DNA of 64,000 bases from Hygrocybe punicea (GCA_963556145.1 OY744461.1:2294001-2358000), one strand, 5' to 3'; shown: positions 1 to 11,560, counted from the first letter of the stretch. Notes: a model not told the origin generated them from the letters alone. Numbers and translations are program-made.

Positions 1-400
1 GAGAGATAGGGAACGGAGGGGAGAGAGAGAGCACGGGGGTGGAGGAGAAGGGGGAGAGAGGGAACAGAGAGGGGAGAGAGAGAGGAGAGGAGAGAGCAGG
101 GAGGAGAGAGGGAACAGGGAGGGGGAAGAGGCAGTGGAGAGAGGGGAACAGAGAAGGAACAGGGAGGGGACAGGGAGGGACTGGGGGACAGAGAGCGGAG
201 AGGGAGGTATCAGGAAGCGGAGAGGGAGGGAGTGGGAAGGAGTAGAGAGGGAGGCATTGGGGAGAGTGAGAGAGGGAGAGCAGGGAGATAGAGAAGGGAG
301 GGAAGAGAGAGTGGGAGTGGAGGAGCAGGGAGATATAGAAGGAATGGGGAGAGTGTGTGTGGAGGAGACGGGGAGGAGAAATAGGGAGAATGGGGAGAAC
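1..400. repeat. GA-rich low-complexity tract
   Basis: The + strand is almost entirely G and A, in irregular GGGAGA/GAGAGG units. Open frames across it are a by-product of the composition (Glu, Gly and Arg only) and I do not call a gene. A matching CT-rich tract lies at 920-1160, so the two could pair as a loose inverted repeat. Confidence 0.85.
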
Positions 401-1454
401 TGGCCGTTGTGTTCCTCCTTGCTCATCCTCCTCCTCTTTGTCGTCGTCGTCCTCAACCTCTTTTCAGGCATTAGTTTTGGCAGAATGATTGAAAGGCGAA
501 AGGGACTTACAAGAAGGTGAAAGAGAGAGGCGCGACAAGAAGAGAACGCGGCGCGGTTTGTTGATCGTTGATCGATCACCTGACTGGCTGCAACGTGAGG
601 TATAGCAGCTAGAGGTGGGGAGAGGTCTGGGAGAGGTCCGGGAGAGGTCCGGGAGAGGTGTCAGAGATCGGCGGCGATGATCAACCTATGAGAGTTTGTT
701 TAACGGTGCACTGACTATGAAAATTCACATATACAACAACCGCATCAAAAATCAAGAGAAAAATACCGAGACATTCAGCACTCACTGCCACTCACGCTTG
801 CACTCAATCTTCGTGGATATTACTTGGAGGTTCCGTGACATTGGTAGGTTAGTGCATCCAATGGTCTCTAACCAAACTTGTGACTGAACTTCAAGTTAGC
901 CTATTACAGGTACTAGTACGACAAATATTCGCCTCCCCACACTTCTCCCGAAACCTCTACCACACCTCCCCCACCAGCACTCTCCCTCTCTCCATCCCCT
1001 CTCCTCCGCATTTCCACTCCCCACTGTCACATTCTCTCTCCATTCCCTCTCCCCGCTCTCAATTCCTCCCCGCCATTTCTTCAACCCTCTGCCCCCTCTC
1101 TCTCCTCACCCCACACTGTCTCCTCCCCGCTCCCTCCACACTGTCTCCCTCTCCACTCTCCGATCAACAACTGCCGCGACAATGACCACGCCGATAACGA
1201 CGACGGGGAACATGGAAAGCTGGGTCGGAGGTGTGGTGCGCCCACACTCCGGCCCAGGTATGTTTTTTTCTATCTACTTTTGCCATCCACTTACTCCCTC
1301 CTCCTCCTTGGTTACCTCGTGAACACAAGCGCACGTCGAATGATGTGTGTCTTGTGCCTTCAAGGTGATGGCGATGAGGGTAACGAAGAGGGGCCAGCAC
1401 CAGTACGAGCACCAGCACCAGCGCCAGCGCCAGCACCGGCACCACCCCTGAGTA
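401..1454. other. No gene seen; CT-rich low complexity
   Basis: A short GGGAGAGGTCC tandem lies at about 617-660. From about 920 to 1160 the + strand is mainly C and T. About 1395-1445 is a CCAGCACCAG-type microrepeat, giving Ala-Pro in one frame. Reading frames here are compositional and lack splice or domain signals. Confidence 0.6.
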
Positions 1455-1578
1455 CCTCGCGAGGGCCGGGCCCACGTCAATTGACATTGGCGGCCACCCT
1501 CGCGAGGTGAGGAAGGCAAAACATACCTCTCGAGGGCCAGGCCCTTGTCAATTGACATGGCTGGCTACCCTCGTGAGG
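1455..1578. repeat. Two copies of a nested palindromic repeat (about 53 bp)
   Basis: Copies lie at 1455-1507 and 1526-1578. Each starts with CCTCGCGAG (or a variant), ends with its inverse CTCGCGAGG (or a variant), and has a GTCAATTGAC dyad in the middle. The whole unit is therefore an inverted repeat around an inner palindrome. Copy 2 differs from copy 1 largely by CpG to TpG/CpA changes. The same unit recurs three times at 12621-12845. Confidence 0.75.
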
Positions 1579-2100
1579 TAATGGAACACCTAATCGGTGG
1601 GTGTGCCCCCACCCACGGTTTGGCCATGAAACTGTGCCTGAACGGTTGGGTTGCCCAAGACCCACTCCAGGTATGGTTTCCGAGGGTTCAGGTACGGAGT
1701 TGGCCACTCTGACCCTCTCTCCACTCCCTTTTCCCTCCCTCTCCGGTCCCCGGTCCCTCTCTATCCCCTCCCTCCCTCTCCACTCTCTCTTCCCGCTCCC
1801 CATTCCCTCCCTCTCTTCCCCCTCTCTCCTGCCCGACTGGAGCGCATCTGGATTGTTTTGTTGCCTTGGATAGTAATGCCTGGTGGTGGTGGGGGTAAGG
1901 TTCAGATCGCAAAGTATTTTTAGACAAGGATGTAATATTAATATTGCATTCAATTGGTGCATACATACATACGAGGAACATTGCCCGAGCCTCCGGGGGG
2001 GCAACCGGGAGGTGCAAAGGTGACCCGGCAGGCACAAATTAGTATTGATCGGGAAATGTATTGCAGAAGCTCTCGAGAGCCAGGCCTCTAAGGCCACTTT
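1579..2100. other. No gene seen; CT-rich tract
   Basis: A pyrimidine-rich block spans about 1690-1840. The remainder shows no convincing reading frame, splice pair or terminal repeat. A further partial CTCTCGAGAG motif lies near 2070. Confidence 0.5.
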
Positions 2101-3277
2101 CCCATCACATAAGAACCCCCCCTTGAAGGCCGTGGGAACCTCCCCGAAGTCCTGCCTAAGGTGTACACACCCAGGATGCTATGACCTCTGTAGTATAAAA
2201 AGGACTCCCATATACTCATAGTAGATAGATACCTGAGGCCTAGAATTGTACCCCAGTAGTTCTTGTTATGCCTGCCACTTTTTCGGCTTTCACCCCATAT
2301 AAACCGCTTACCCAACCCCTTCACCCCCAAGTCAGCATAAACCCACTGTGGTTACCCCAAATCTGACACATCACCAGTTACCAATGTGTTACTGTCAGAC
2401 TTGTCCACTGGAACATAAGTGTCACACATAATGCCACAAGGCTAAGGGCAGAGGAAGTGGAGGTAGTAGAGATATTAACAGTGGAAGACCCTGAGGAAAC
2501 CAAGACCCTGAATCAAGATCAATGACTTGCTGAGGCAATGCGATTACCAACCAACAACAACATGAACCCCTGGACACATAATGACTGGAGGTTACCATGT
2601 CACATGAAAAAGCCTACCCTTGAGTCACTGGTATATAATGGTCGTAAGTAGTCAGTAGAAACCCAGCTTTGGTCTAGTTCATTTCCCCCAGTCATCTTAG
2701 CTCTCCCTGTATCATTGTACCACTGAATCTATTTGGTTTTTCTCATTCTCTACTCAGTATCCTTGATTCCCTTGTGTTGCCTGTGTTGCCAGAGTCCATC
2801 TTGAGATGTCCTGTAACAGTTCTCTAGACTTGTACTCTCTCATAATCACAAAACTCTTGTCATTCCACTTTGTTCCCCATCATTCCCACCTTGTCTTATT
2901 GTTGTTATGTTCATCAACTACAAACCTGACATTCACCCAATGTCAGATTACATCAGATTCTGTTGGAAACTATCTTTTCTATCTTCAGATTTCCTTCACT
3001 ACTAACTGGGCACCACTGACTACACCTCACTCACTAGTTAGCTGACCACCCTTCTAGTATTCCCTTTTGGTACTAGGCCTGAACTACACATTACAATGCA
3101 TCATAACACCAACACCTCACACCCCCCTTATGTTCATTGACTAGCCTCATGATGGATGTTTTAATATAGATCATTCTTTGTTATTGTACTAGTTGCCACA
3201 TTGTCCTTCTATCACTTATGCTGTGCTTCTTTATGTTGCATATGACTGGCCCTGGAGGGCCTCTGAGTACTTATACT
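2101..3277. other. Decayed CpG-poor repeat DNA, possible LTR-element remains
   Basis: CpG dinucleotides look scarce and stops are frequent in all frames. A TATAAAAAGG box near 2193, followed by CT-rich transcribed-looking sequence to about 2340, resembles an LTR promoter. I cannot find matching LTR ends or gag/pol motifs, so this is only a suggestion. Confidence 0.35.
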
Positions 3278-3599
3278 TAGGGCATAACAAGGGTAAGGGA
3301 AACCCGGAGGGGTAAACGGGTCGGTTACGAGGCGGGTACGGGTACGGGTCACGATTCCCCTACCCGTCAGCTTTCATTTGAGCCAAGGATCGTCCAAAAC
3401 GGTCAAGTATTGAGTGAGATATGAGCAAAACACTTGATTTCAGTGTTTTACTCATATCTCACTCAATACTTGACCGTTTTGGATGATCTTTGGCTTAAAA
3501 TGATGGGTAAACCCGTGCGGGTATGCGGGTACGGGTACTGGCGGGTACGGGTACGGGTCGGACCTTAGGTACCCAGGGGTTTACCCCTGTTATGCCCTA
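3278..3599. mobile_element. Non-autonomous hAT-like foldback MITE, copy 1
   Basis: The terminal inverted repeat starts TAGGGCATAACA at the left and ends TGTTATGCCCTA at the right. An 8-bp target duplication flanks it with one mismatch: CTTATACT at 3270-3277 and CTTATACC at 3600-3607. The interior is a long near-perfect hairpin centred near 3440, with arms carrying a CCAAAACGGT motif and GGGTACGGGT runs. No transposase is encoded. The internal sequence matches the element at 13797-14080, so both belong to one family. It sits exactly at the outer edge of the large inverted repeat. Confidence 0.75.
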
Positions 3600-3779
3600 C
3601 TTATACCACACCTTACAGCATATCCTTTCCACAAGACATGGCTCAGCCGAGATGGACAATTCCCACTCCAAGTGGGCTGGCTTATCTTGGCCGACCAATA
3701 TCTTTCTCCAGGGCAGATGGCTTGGCCGAGGGTTCCATGTTCGGAGAAGCATGGGTTGGCCGAAGCAGAGGGATATATT

Positions 3780-4880
3780 GGCTGACCATGGAACATGGAT
3801 TGGCTGACCTGGCTGGGTATTTCGGCTGGCCATGGAACGTGGATTGGCCGACCTGGCTGGGTATCTTGGCTGGCCATGGAACATGGATTGGCCGACCTGG
3901 CTGAGTATCTTGGCTGGCCATGGAACATGGATTGGCCAATGGGTCTGGGTATTTCGGCTGGCCTTGAAACATGGATTGGCCGACTGGGCTAGGTATTTCC
4001 ACTGGCCATGGGAGGTGGATTGGCCGACTGGTCTGGGTATTTTGGTTGGCCATGGAACATGGATTGGCCGACTGCCCTGGGTATTTCGGGTGGCCATGGA
4101 ATGTGGATTGGCTGACCAGTCTGGGTATTTCGGCTGGCCATGGAACGTGGATTGGCCGACGGGTCTGGGTATTTCAGCTGGCCATGGAACATGGATTGGC
4201 CGAATTCCCTGGGTGTGTCAGCTGTCCATGGACCCTGGATTGGCCGACCGGGCTAGGTATCTTGGCTGGCCATGGAACATGGATTGGCCGATGGGTCTGG
4301 GTATTTCAGCTGGCCATGAAACATGGATTGGCCGACTGGGCTAGGTATTTCCACTGGCCATGGGAGGTGGATTGGCCGACCGGGCTGGGTATTTTGGTTG
4401 GCCATGGAACATGGATTGGCCGACTGCCCTGGGTATTTCGGTTGGCCATGGAACATGGATTGGCCGATGGGTCTGGGTATTTCGGCTGGCCATGGGAGGT
4501 GGATTGGCCGACCGGGCTGGGTATCTTGGCTGGCCATGGAACATGGATTGGCCAACTGCCCTGGGTATTTTGGCTGGCCATGGAAATTGGATTGGCCGAC
4601 CGGGCTGGGTATCTTGGCTGGCCATGGAACATGGATTGGCCGACTTCCCTGGGTATCTCGGCTGGCCATGGAACATGGATTGGCCAACCAGTCTCGGTAT
4701 TTCACTTGGCCATGGAACATGGGTTGGCCAAATGGTCTGGGTATTTTGGCTGGCCATGGGAGATGGATTGGCCAACAGGTCTGGGTAAGGCTATGGATTG
4801 GCCGATGGTCTGGGTATTTCGGCTGGACATGGAACATGGATTGGCTGACCTCTGTTCATTTATTGGCTGGCCATGAGACA
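3780..4880. repeat. 44-bp minisatellite, about 25 units
   Basis: Degenerate units of about 44 bp each contain CCATGGAACATGGATTGGCC (or a close variant) followed by GGGTATTTCGG-like sequence. Because 44 is not a multiple of three, each frame cycles through all three readings and repeats as a 44-residue peptide every three units. Long frames are therefore open on both strands. I treat these frames as a by-product of the repeat, since no splice or start context favours one. The right arm carries a shorter version. Confidence 0.9.
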
Positions 4881-5305
4881 TGGATTGGCTGACTGTACTG
4901 GGTGTAGCCATGGAACATGGGTTGGCGAAAGCTTTGGTCATATGACATGGCCATAGCACCTGGGTTGGCCAAAGCTCCAGCTACATTGGGATGGCCACAG
5001 CTCTAATTACATCAGCTGTCAACATGATATGCATTGGCCAACACTCAGAATACATTGGCTGGTCATGGCACATTGGTTGGCTGTTCCTAATGGGTCTCTG
5101 GCTGGTTGTGGGTCATGGATTGACCAGTGCCAGAGATATAATGGCCAGCCATGATACGGCTGACCTTGTGACATAGGGTTAGGGTTTACACCGATAAAAT
5201 GCAATAAATTCCTTCTCAGACATTAACAGCTTAACATTACAACAAGTACTGCTACTGTGTCACAAATGCCTCTGAAAGGATAACAAGCAAGACACCAACA
5301 CCATT

Positions 5306-6246
5306 CAGTCTTGATCTCAAAGGAGGAGCTCTTCTCCTTCTTGATCAAGACTGACTGACAAAGAAAATACTAACAAAAATTTTGCGAACAAATAACCAAA
5401 AATGGATACTGAAATCAACTAAACTAACAATATTACCTGGTCTCAATGTCACTAAAGGGAGGCTTAAAAGTAATAGTGAGACTTACCTGGTCAACTTTCA
5501 ATGATGCCACCAGGCCCACTACAAGTAGGTTGCCCGGCAAGGAAATCAGGGGGATTCACCCGCCCTTTCATTCCTGAAGACCTGTACAGTGACAAGCACT
5601 CATTTCTGAGGACCAGACACCAACAGTTGGCACGCAGAGATGCCAGAATGTTCATTCAAGTTGAACAGATAACTTCAACAAAAGATACTGTCAGTAATGG
5701 GGTAATACAAATTAATCACTCAACTGGATGCAAACATACCAAAGAAGATACCTGACGGTGAAAAAGAAGAACATACCACAATAATCAAGTAGTCCTGTGA
5801 AGTGAACAGACGTCAGCAACAAAGCCTGAGGAAATCACCTACCAGTTAAGACTATGACACTACAGAATCTCTGGTTGTTGCCCGGTACAATAACCAAGGA
5901 TCCTGTAGTGTCATCAAAAGTGATAGTGGTGGTTGTGAGGTAAGGAGAAAATCTCAACCGTGTTTGATGGGCTTGTACTTATTTGTTCATGTGACTTAAC
6001 GTGTTTGTTGACCACATGTCACAAAGTGTGATGTCACATTGGGCCGTCCAAACGTTACATCACACTTGTGACATGTCGTGTCTCATCAATCATGTGACCT
6101 GTCGCGTTGCATTAATCATGTGACACGTGAGTGGTAATAATCATCATATTCCGAGGGCAGGAATCCTGCCCTCGTCTCACTATGTATAATAGGTACAAAA
6201 TACAATAATAATGATATAACGAGGGCAGGGAATCACCCTGCCCTCG
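5306..6246. other. Cluster of short hairpins in left arm
   Basis: Four inverted repeats occur. 5306-5353 has CAGTCTTGATC-type ends around a GAGCTC core. 5855-5913 has TGACACTACA ends. 6014-6076 has about 20-bp arms, ACATGTCACA...GTGATGT. The fourth is a pair of CGAGGGCAGG hairpins at 6152-6174 and 6220-6246. All are mirrored in the right arm. They could be RNA processing, termination or recombination structures; their function is unknown. Confidence 0.75.
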
Positions 6247-6267
6247 TCTCATTGCTGAGCCACCCCG

Positions 6268-6356
6268 ATGGTCGGGTTCATTACCACCGCTGCTGCTGCC
6301 GTTGCTGTTGCCGTTGTCGTGTCTGCTGCTGCTGCTGCGGTTCACGCTGCCGTTGC

Positions 6357-6392
<36 letters not shown>

Positions 6393-6457
6393 TGCTGTTG
6401 CCGTCGCTGCTGTTGCTGCCGTCATCGTCGCTGCTGCTGCTGCTACCATTGCCGTTG
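6268..6457 (-). repeat. CTG/CAG triplet tract
   Basis: CTG triplets interrupted by CCG and TTG include a pure run at about 6357-6388. It lies just downstream of the stop codon of the minus-strand gene that ends at 6458. The triplets open long Ala, Leu, Cys or Gln/Ser/Asn frames on both strands; I do not treat these as separate genes. Confidence 0.85.
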
Positions 6458-7238
6458 TCATTGTTGTGTCTGCTGTTGCTGGTGCTGCAGTTCGTGCTGC
6501 TGCCATTGCCGTTGCTGCCGTTGCCATTGCCATCGCGGCTGCTGCTGCTGTTCACGCTGCTGGTGCTGCTGCCGTGGCCGGTGTGGCTGCTGTTGCCATT
6601 CCCAGTCCCGGTCCCACTGCTGCTGCCGTTCCCGCTCCTGGTCCTGGTCCTGGTCCTGGTCCTGGTCCTGCCGCTGCCTCGCCATCTTTGTTGCTGTCCT
6701 CATTGTTGCCGTTGCCATCCACGCTGTTGTCATTGCCATCCACACTGTCGTCGTTCCTGTGCTTGCTGTCATCGTTGCCGCCCCCGTGGTTGTCGTTCTG
6801 GTCCCCGTGGTTGTCGTTCCGGTACTCGTGGTTGTCGTTCCGGTCCCCTGCCGCTGCTGCTGCTGTTCGGGCTGCTGCTGCTCTTGCCATTGCCGTTGCC
6901 GTTGCAGGCTTCGCCTCGGCGCAGTAACGACTGCAAGGCATTAGTAGTACATAAAATAAGCAAAAAATCACTGATGACTTACCGTTGTCATCCTTTTCTT
7001 CCTCACCGTCGTCCGCGTCTGGGTCTTCGTTGTCTGGGTCTTCGTCATCGTCAACCGCGTCCACATCTGCATCAACCCTGTCTTTGTCTCCGCCAACCCA
7101 GTCTCCATCCTCCGCGCCATCCCCATACCATTGTGGATCCCGTCTCCCATCGTCGTCCTCGTTCTCGTCATTCCAGTCCCCGTGTCCGTCATTGCCGTCC
7201 CTGTTCTCATCACTCCGGTCTGTCATTCCGGTCCCCAT
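6458..7238 (-). CDS. Two-exon low-complexity protein, left-arm copy
   Basis: I do not recognise this protein. Reading right to left, exon 1 is 7238-6983 and exon 2 is 6930-6458, joined by a 52-nt intron with donor GTAAGT, branch-like TACTAAT and acceptor GCAG. Spliced length is about 242 residues. The first third is strongly acidic (Asp, Glu, Asn, Gly). The second part is basic and rich in Gln, Arg, Thr and Trp, ending in Gln runs, so charge flips at the splice junction. The frame is open further upstream and another intron end (TTTTTAG) lies there, so 5' exons may be missing from this model. The copy at 8617-9397 is identical. Confidence 0.5.
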
Positions 7239-7611
7239 TCCGTTCTCATCGTTGCCGTCCCCCCTCTCTTCGTTCCGGTCCTCGTTGTCATCGTTCCGGT
7301 CCTCGTTGTCGTTGTTCTGGTCCTCGTTGTCGCCGTTCCCGGAACCATGGTTGTTGCCCTCTTATGGGCCTCGTGTCGTTGGCTGTCGATGTTGATGTGG
7401 TAATGTTCACGGTCGTCTGACGTGACGTTGCCGGAAAAGACCTAAAAAGTACGTGGAATTAGTTAATAAAAATAAATCAAACAAACTTAAAATGAAACTT
7501 AGCCTGGTGCTCTTCCGCAGCCTTGTGTCTGTGATCGTGGTTGCAAAGAAAGAGTGACGTGGCTTGAACTCGCGCGAGAATTTCAACCGGCATTTGCCGA
7601 TTTCCTAAACG

Positions 7612-7811
7612 NNNNNNNNNNNNNNNNNNNNNNNNNNNNNNNNNNNNNNNNNNNNNNNNNNNNNNNNNNNNNNNNNNNNNNNNNNNNNNNNNNNNNNNNN
7701 NNNNNNNNNNNNNNNNNNNNNNNNNNNNNNNNNNNNNNNNNNNNNNNNNNNNNNNNNNNNNNNNNNNNNNNNNNNNNNNNNNNNNNNNNNNNNNNNNNNN
7801 NNNNNNNNNNN
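7612..7811. other. Assembly gap (200 N)
   Basis: Exactly 200 N, the usual placeholder for a gap of unknown size. It begins one base after the last readable base of the left arm, so the true loop and the inner ends of the arms are not known. Confidence 0.98.
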
Positions 7812-8243
7812 AGCCAACAAATGGTAAAGCTGTGAGTTGCGTGACTTGAATCCAAATAACGGGACTTTGATTGAACAGCCAATAATTTATTAATGTGAAG
7901 TTCCACACACATTTGTCCTACAACACATTTACTGGACTACTAACTGCCAGGCACTTATTGTAACAATGAAGCACACTTCACCTAGTACTGCTAGAATTAA
8001 TTTTAGATTTTCTAGATGTATACTCGCAAAGTTGGGTGTTTAAGGGTCCAATTTTGGCAGAGGGCTCAAATACATTGTGAATAGCTCTCTCTGTAGGCTC
8101 AAATAAAATACAAAATTTACCATACTTGTGGGTATGGGATACCTACATCCCTTCAGGGTCTTGCCCTGGCCATTGAGGTGTTATACAGCATGTAATAGCA
8201 ATAAGAAAATCCAGCCACCTGTACCAATATGGCAATTTGGCCC
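7812..8243. other. Unique spacer between arms; no gene seen
   Basis: AT-rich single-copy sequence with no convincing frame. It is the only readable part of the loop of the giant inverted repeat. Confidence 0.6.
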
Positions 8244-8616
8244 CGTTTAGGAAATCGGCAAATGCCGGTTGAAATTCTCGCGCGAGTTCAAGCCACGTCA
8301 CTCTTTCTTTGCAACCACGATCACAGACACAAGGCTGCGGAAGAGCACCAGGCTAAGTTTCATTTTAAGTTTGTTTGATTTATTTTTATTAACTAATTCC
8401 ACGTACTTTTTAGGTCTTTTCCGGCAACGTCACGTCAGACGACCGTGAACATTACCACATCAACATCGACAGCCAACGACACGAGGCCCATAAGAGGGCA
8501 ACAACCATGGTTCCGGGAACGGCGACAACGAGGACCAGAACAACGACAACGAGGACCGGAACGATGACAACGAGGACCGGAACGAAGAGAGGGGGGACGG
8601 CAACGATGAGAACGGA

Positions 8617-9397
8617 ATGGGGACCGGAATGACAGACCGGAGTGATGAGAACAGGGACGGCAATGACGGACACGGGGACTGGAATGACGAGAACGAGGAC
8701 GACGATGGGAGACGGGATCCACAATGGTATGGGGATGGCGCGGAGGATGGAGACTGGGTTGGCGGAGACAAAGACAGGGTTGATGCAGATGTGGACGCGG
8801 TTGACGATGACGAAGACCCAGACAACGAAGACCCAGACGCGGACGACGGTGAGGAAGAAAAGGATGACAACGGTAAGTCATCAGTGATTTTTTGCTTATT
8901 TTATGTACTACTAATGCCTTGCAGTCGTTACTGCGCCGAGGCGAAGCCTGCAACGGCAACGGCAATGGCAAGAGCAGCAGCAGCCCGAACAGCAGCAGCA
9001 GCGGCAGGGGACCGGAACGACAACCACGAGTACCGGAACGACAACCACGGGGACCAGAACGACAACCACGGGGGCGGCAACGATGACAGCAAGCACAGGA
9101 ACGACGACAGTGTGGATGGCAATGACAACAGCGTGGATGGCAACGGCAACAATGAGGACAGCAACAAAGATGGCGAGGCAGCGGCAGGACCAGGACCAGG
9201 ACCAGGACCAGGACCAGGAGCGGGAACGGCAGCAGCAGTGGGACCGGGACTGGGAATGGCAACAGCAGCCACACCGGCCACGGCAGCAGCACCAGCAGCG
9301 TGAACAGCAGCAGCAGCCGCGATGGCAATGGCAACGGCAGCAACGGCAATGGCAGCAGCACGAACTGCAGCACCAGCAACAGCAGACACAACAATGA
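8617..9397 (+). CDS. Two-exon low-complexity protein, right-arm copy
   Basis: I do not recognise this protein. Exon 1 is 8617-8872 and exon 2 is 8925-9397; the intron 8873-8924 is canonical (GTAAGT, TACTAAT, GCAG) and removing it keeps one open frame of about 242 residues. The N-terminal part is a dense Asp/Glu/Asn/Gly region; the C-terminal part has Thr repeats, a run of five Gln-Asp pairs and Gln-rich segments with Trp and Arg. An intron-like 3' end at 8411-8413 (branch-like CTAAT, TTTTTAG) points to an upstream exon I cannot place. No domain, signal peptide or membrane segment is visible. It is read outward from the spacer. Confidence 0.5.
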
Positions 9398-9462
9398 CAA
9401 CGGCAATGGTAGCAGCAGCAGCAGCGACGATGACGGCAGCAACAGCAGCGACGGCAACAGCA

Positions 9463-9498
<36 letters not shown>

Positions 9499-9587
9499 GC
9501 AACGGCAGCGTGAACCGCAGCAGCAGCAGCAGACACGACAACGGCAACAGCAACGGCAGCAGCAGCGGTGGTAATGAACCCGACCAT
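9398..9587 (+). repeat. CAG triplet tract
   Basis: Mirror copy of the tract at 6268-6457. A pure CAG run lies at about 9467-9498, just after the stop codon of the gene ending at 9397. Such runs are length-unstable, yet both arms show the same length. Confidence 0.85.
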
Positions 9588-9608
9588 CGGGGTGGCTCAG
9601 CAATGAGA

Positions 9609-10549
9609 CGAGGGCAGGGTGATTCCCTGCCCTCGTTATATCATTATTATTGTATTTTGTACCTATTATACATAGTGAGACGAGGGCAGGATTCCTGCCC
9701 TCGGAATATGATGATTATTACCACTCACGTGTCACATGATTAATGCAACGCGACAGGTCACATGATTGATGAGACACGACATGTCACAAGTGTGATGTAA
9801 CGTTTGGACGGCCCAATGTGACATCACACTTTGTGACATGTGGTCAACAAACACGTTAAGTCACATGAACAAATAAGTACAAGCCCATCAAACACGGTTG
9901 AGATTTTCTCCTTACCTCACAACCACCACTATCACTTTTGATGACACTACAGGATCCTTGGTTATTGTACCGGGCAACAACCAGAGATTCTGTAGTGTCA
10001 TAGTCTTAACTGGTAGGTGATTTCCTCAGGCTTTGTTGCTGACGTCTGTTCACTTCACAGGACTACTTGATTATTGTGGTATGTTCTTCTTTTTCACCGT
10101 CAGGTATCTTCTTTGGTATGTTTGCATCCAGTTGAGTGATTAATTTGTATTACCCCATTACTGACAGTATCTTTTGTTGAAGTTATCTGTTCAACTTGAA
10201 TGAACATTCTGGCATCTCTGCGTGCCAACTGTTGGTGTCTGGTCCTCAGAAATGAGTGCTTGTCACTGTACAGGTCTTCAGGAATGAAAGGGCGGGTGAA
10301 TCCCCCTGATTTCCTTGCCGGGCAACCTACTTGTAGTGGGCCTGGTGGCATCATTGAAAGTTGACCAGGTAAGTCTCACTATTACTTTTAAGCCTCCCTT
10401 TAGTGACATTGAGACCAGGTAATATTGTTAGTTTAGTTGATTTCAGTATCCATTTTTGGTTATTTGTTCGCAAAATTTTTGTTAGTATTTTCTTTGTCAG
10501 TCAGTCTTGATCAAGAAGGAGAAGAGCTCCTCCTTTGAGATCAAGACTG
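9609..10549. other. Cluster of short hairpins in right arm
   Basis: Hairpins lie at 9609-9635 and 9681-9703 (CGAGGGCAGG ends, 3-5 nt loops), 9779-9841 (arms of about 20 bp, 22-nt loop), 9942-10000 (TGACACTACA ends with a second inner stem) and 10502-10549 (11-bp ends continuing into a GAGCTC core). They lie between the gene and the minisatellite. Donor/acceptor-like sites occur around 10010-10110 and 10370, so spliced untranslated exons are possible. Confidence 0.75.
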
Positions 10550-10959
10550 AATGGTGTTGGTGTCTTGCTTGTTATCCTTTCAGAGGCATTTGTGACACAG
10601 TAGCAGTACTTGTTGTAATGTTAAGCTGTTAATGTCTGAGAAGGAATTTATTGCATTTTATCGGTGTAAACCCTAACCCTATGTCACAAGGTCAGCCGTA
10701 TCATGGCTGGCCATTATATCTCTGGCACTGGTCAATCCATGACCCACAACCAGCCAGAGACCCATTAGGAACAGCCAACCAATGTGCCATGACCAGCCAA
10801 TGTATTCTGAGTGTTGGCCAATGCATATCATGTTGACAGCTGATGTAATTAGAGCTGTGGCCATCCCAATGTAGCTGGAGCTTTGGCCAACCCAGGTGCT
10901 ATGGCCATGTCATATGACCAAAGCTTTCGCCAACCCATGTTCCATGGCTACACCCAGTA

Positions 10960-11560
10960 CAGTCAGCCAATCCATGTCTCATGGCCAGCCAATAAATGAA
11001 CAGAGGTCAGCCAATCCATGTTCCATGTCCAGCCGAAATACCCAGACCATCGGCCAATCCATAGCCTTACCCAGACCTGTTGGCCAATCCATCTCCCATG
11101 GCCAGCCAAAATACCCAGACCATTTGGCCAACCCATGTTCCATGGCCAAGTGAAATACCGAGACTGGTTGGCCAATCCATGTTCCATGGCCAGCCGAGAT
11201 ACCCAGGGAAGTCGGCCAATCCATGTTCCATGGCCAGCCAAGATACCCAGCCCGGTCGGCCAATCCAATTTCCATGGCCAGCCAAAATACCCAGGGCAGT
11301 TGGCCAATCCATGTTCCATGGCCAGCCAAGATACCCAGCCCGGTCGGCCAATCCACCTCCCATGGCCAGCCGAAATACCCAGACCCATCGGCCAATCCAT
11401 GTTCCATGGCCAACCGAAATACCCAGACTGGTCGGCCAATCCACATTCCATGGCCAGCCGAAATACCCAGACCCGTCGGCCAATCCACATTCCATGGCCA
11501 GCCGAAATACCCAGCCAGGTCGGCCAATCCATGTTCCATGGTCAGCCAATATATCCCTCT
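10960..11560. repeat. 44-bp minisatellite, about 13 units
   Basis: Reverse complement of the left-arm minisatellite, with about half the number of units. Same CCATGG-containing unit and same frame-cycling property. No gene is called. Confidence 0.9.

Larger units (their letters stand above)
3601..7611 (+). repeat. Left arm of a giant inverted repeat
   Basis: Every position p here pairs with position 15855-p on the opposite strand in the right arm. Several independent reading frames (for example 6302-7420 with 8435-9553, and 5501-5755 with 10100-10354) are identical residue for residue. The inner limit at 7611 is set by the N gap; pairing may extend into it. The arms differ at the outer end: the minisatellite is about twice as long here, and the last 100 bp outside it (about 3601-3780) are similar but not identical. 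Contents from outside in are minisatellite, hairpins, CTG tract and a two-exon gene. Confidence 0.93.

Noticed and set aside
1..520. Arg/Glu/Gly-rich proteins in the first 520 bp
   Set aside because: Purine-only sequence opens such frames by composition; no splice or start evidence.
3780..4880. CRISPR-like array of about 44-bp repeats
   Set aside because: Units are head-to-tail without spacers, are degenerate along their length, and the genome is eukaryotic.
3590..4892. Several 100-300 residue proteins rich in Trp, Gly and His or Pro and Gln
   Set aside because: They are alternative readings of one 44-bp satellite on both strands; no start or splice signal favours any.
5174..5190. Telomere-like GGGTTAGGGTTT (and mirror near 10670)
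   Set aside because: Only two units; not a telomere seed array.
6252..7420. Long Ala, Leu, Cys or Ser/Asn frames opposite the two-exon gene
   Set aside because: They come from CTG/CAG repeats and GAC/AAC-rich codons read in other frames; the spliced minus-strand reading has the proper intron signals.
7477..7912. Proteins crossing the N gap
   Set aside because: Most of the frame is N; nothing can be claimed.
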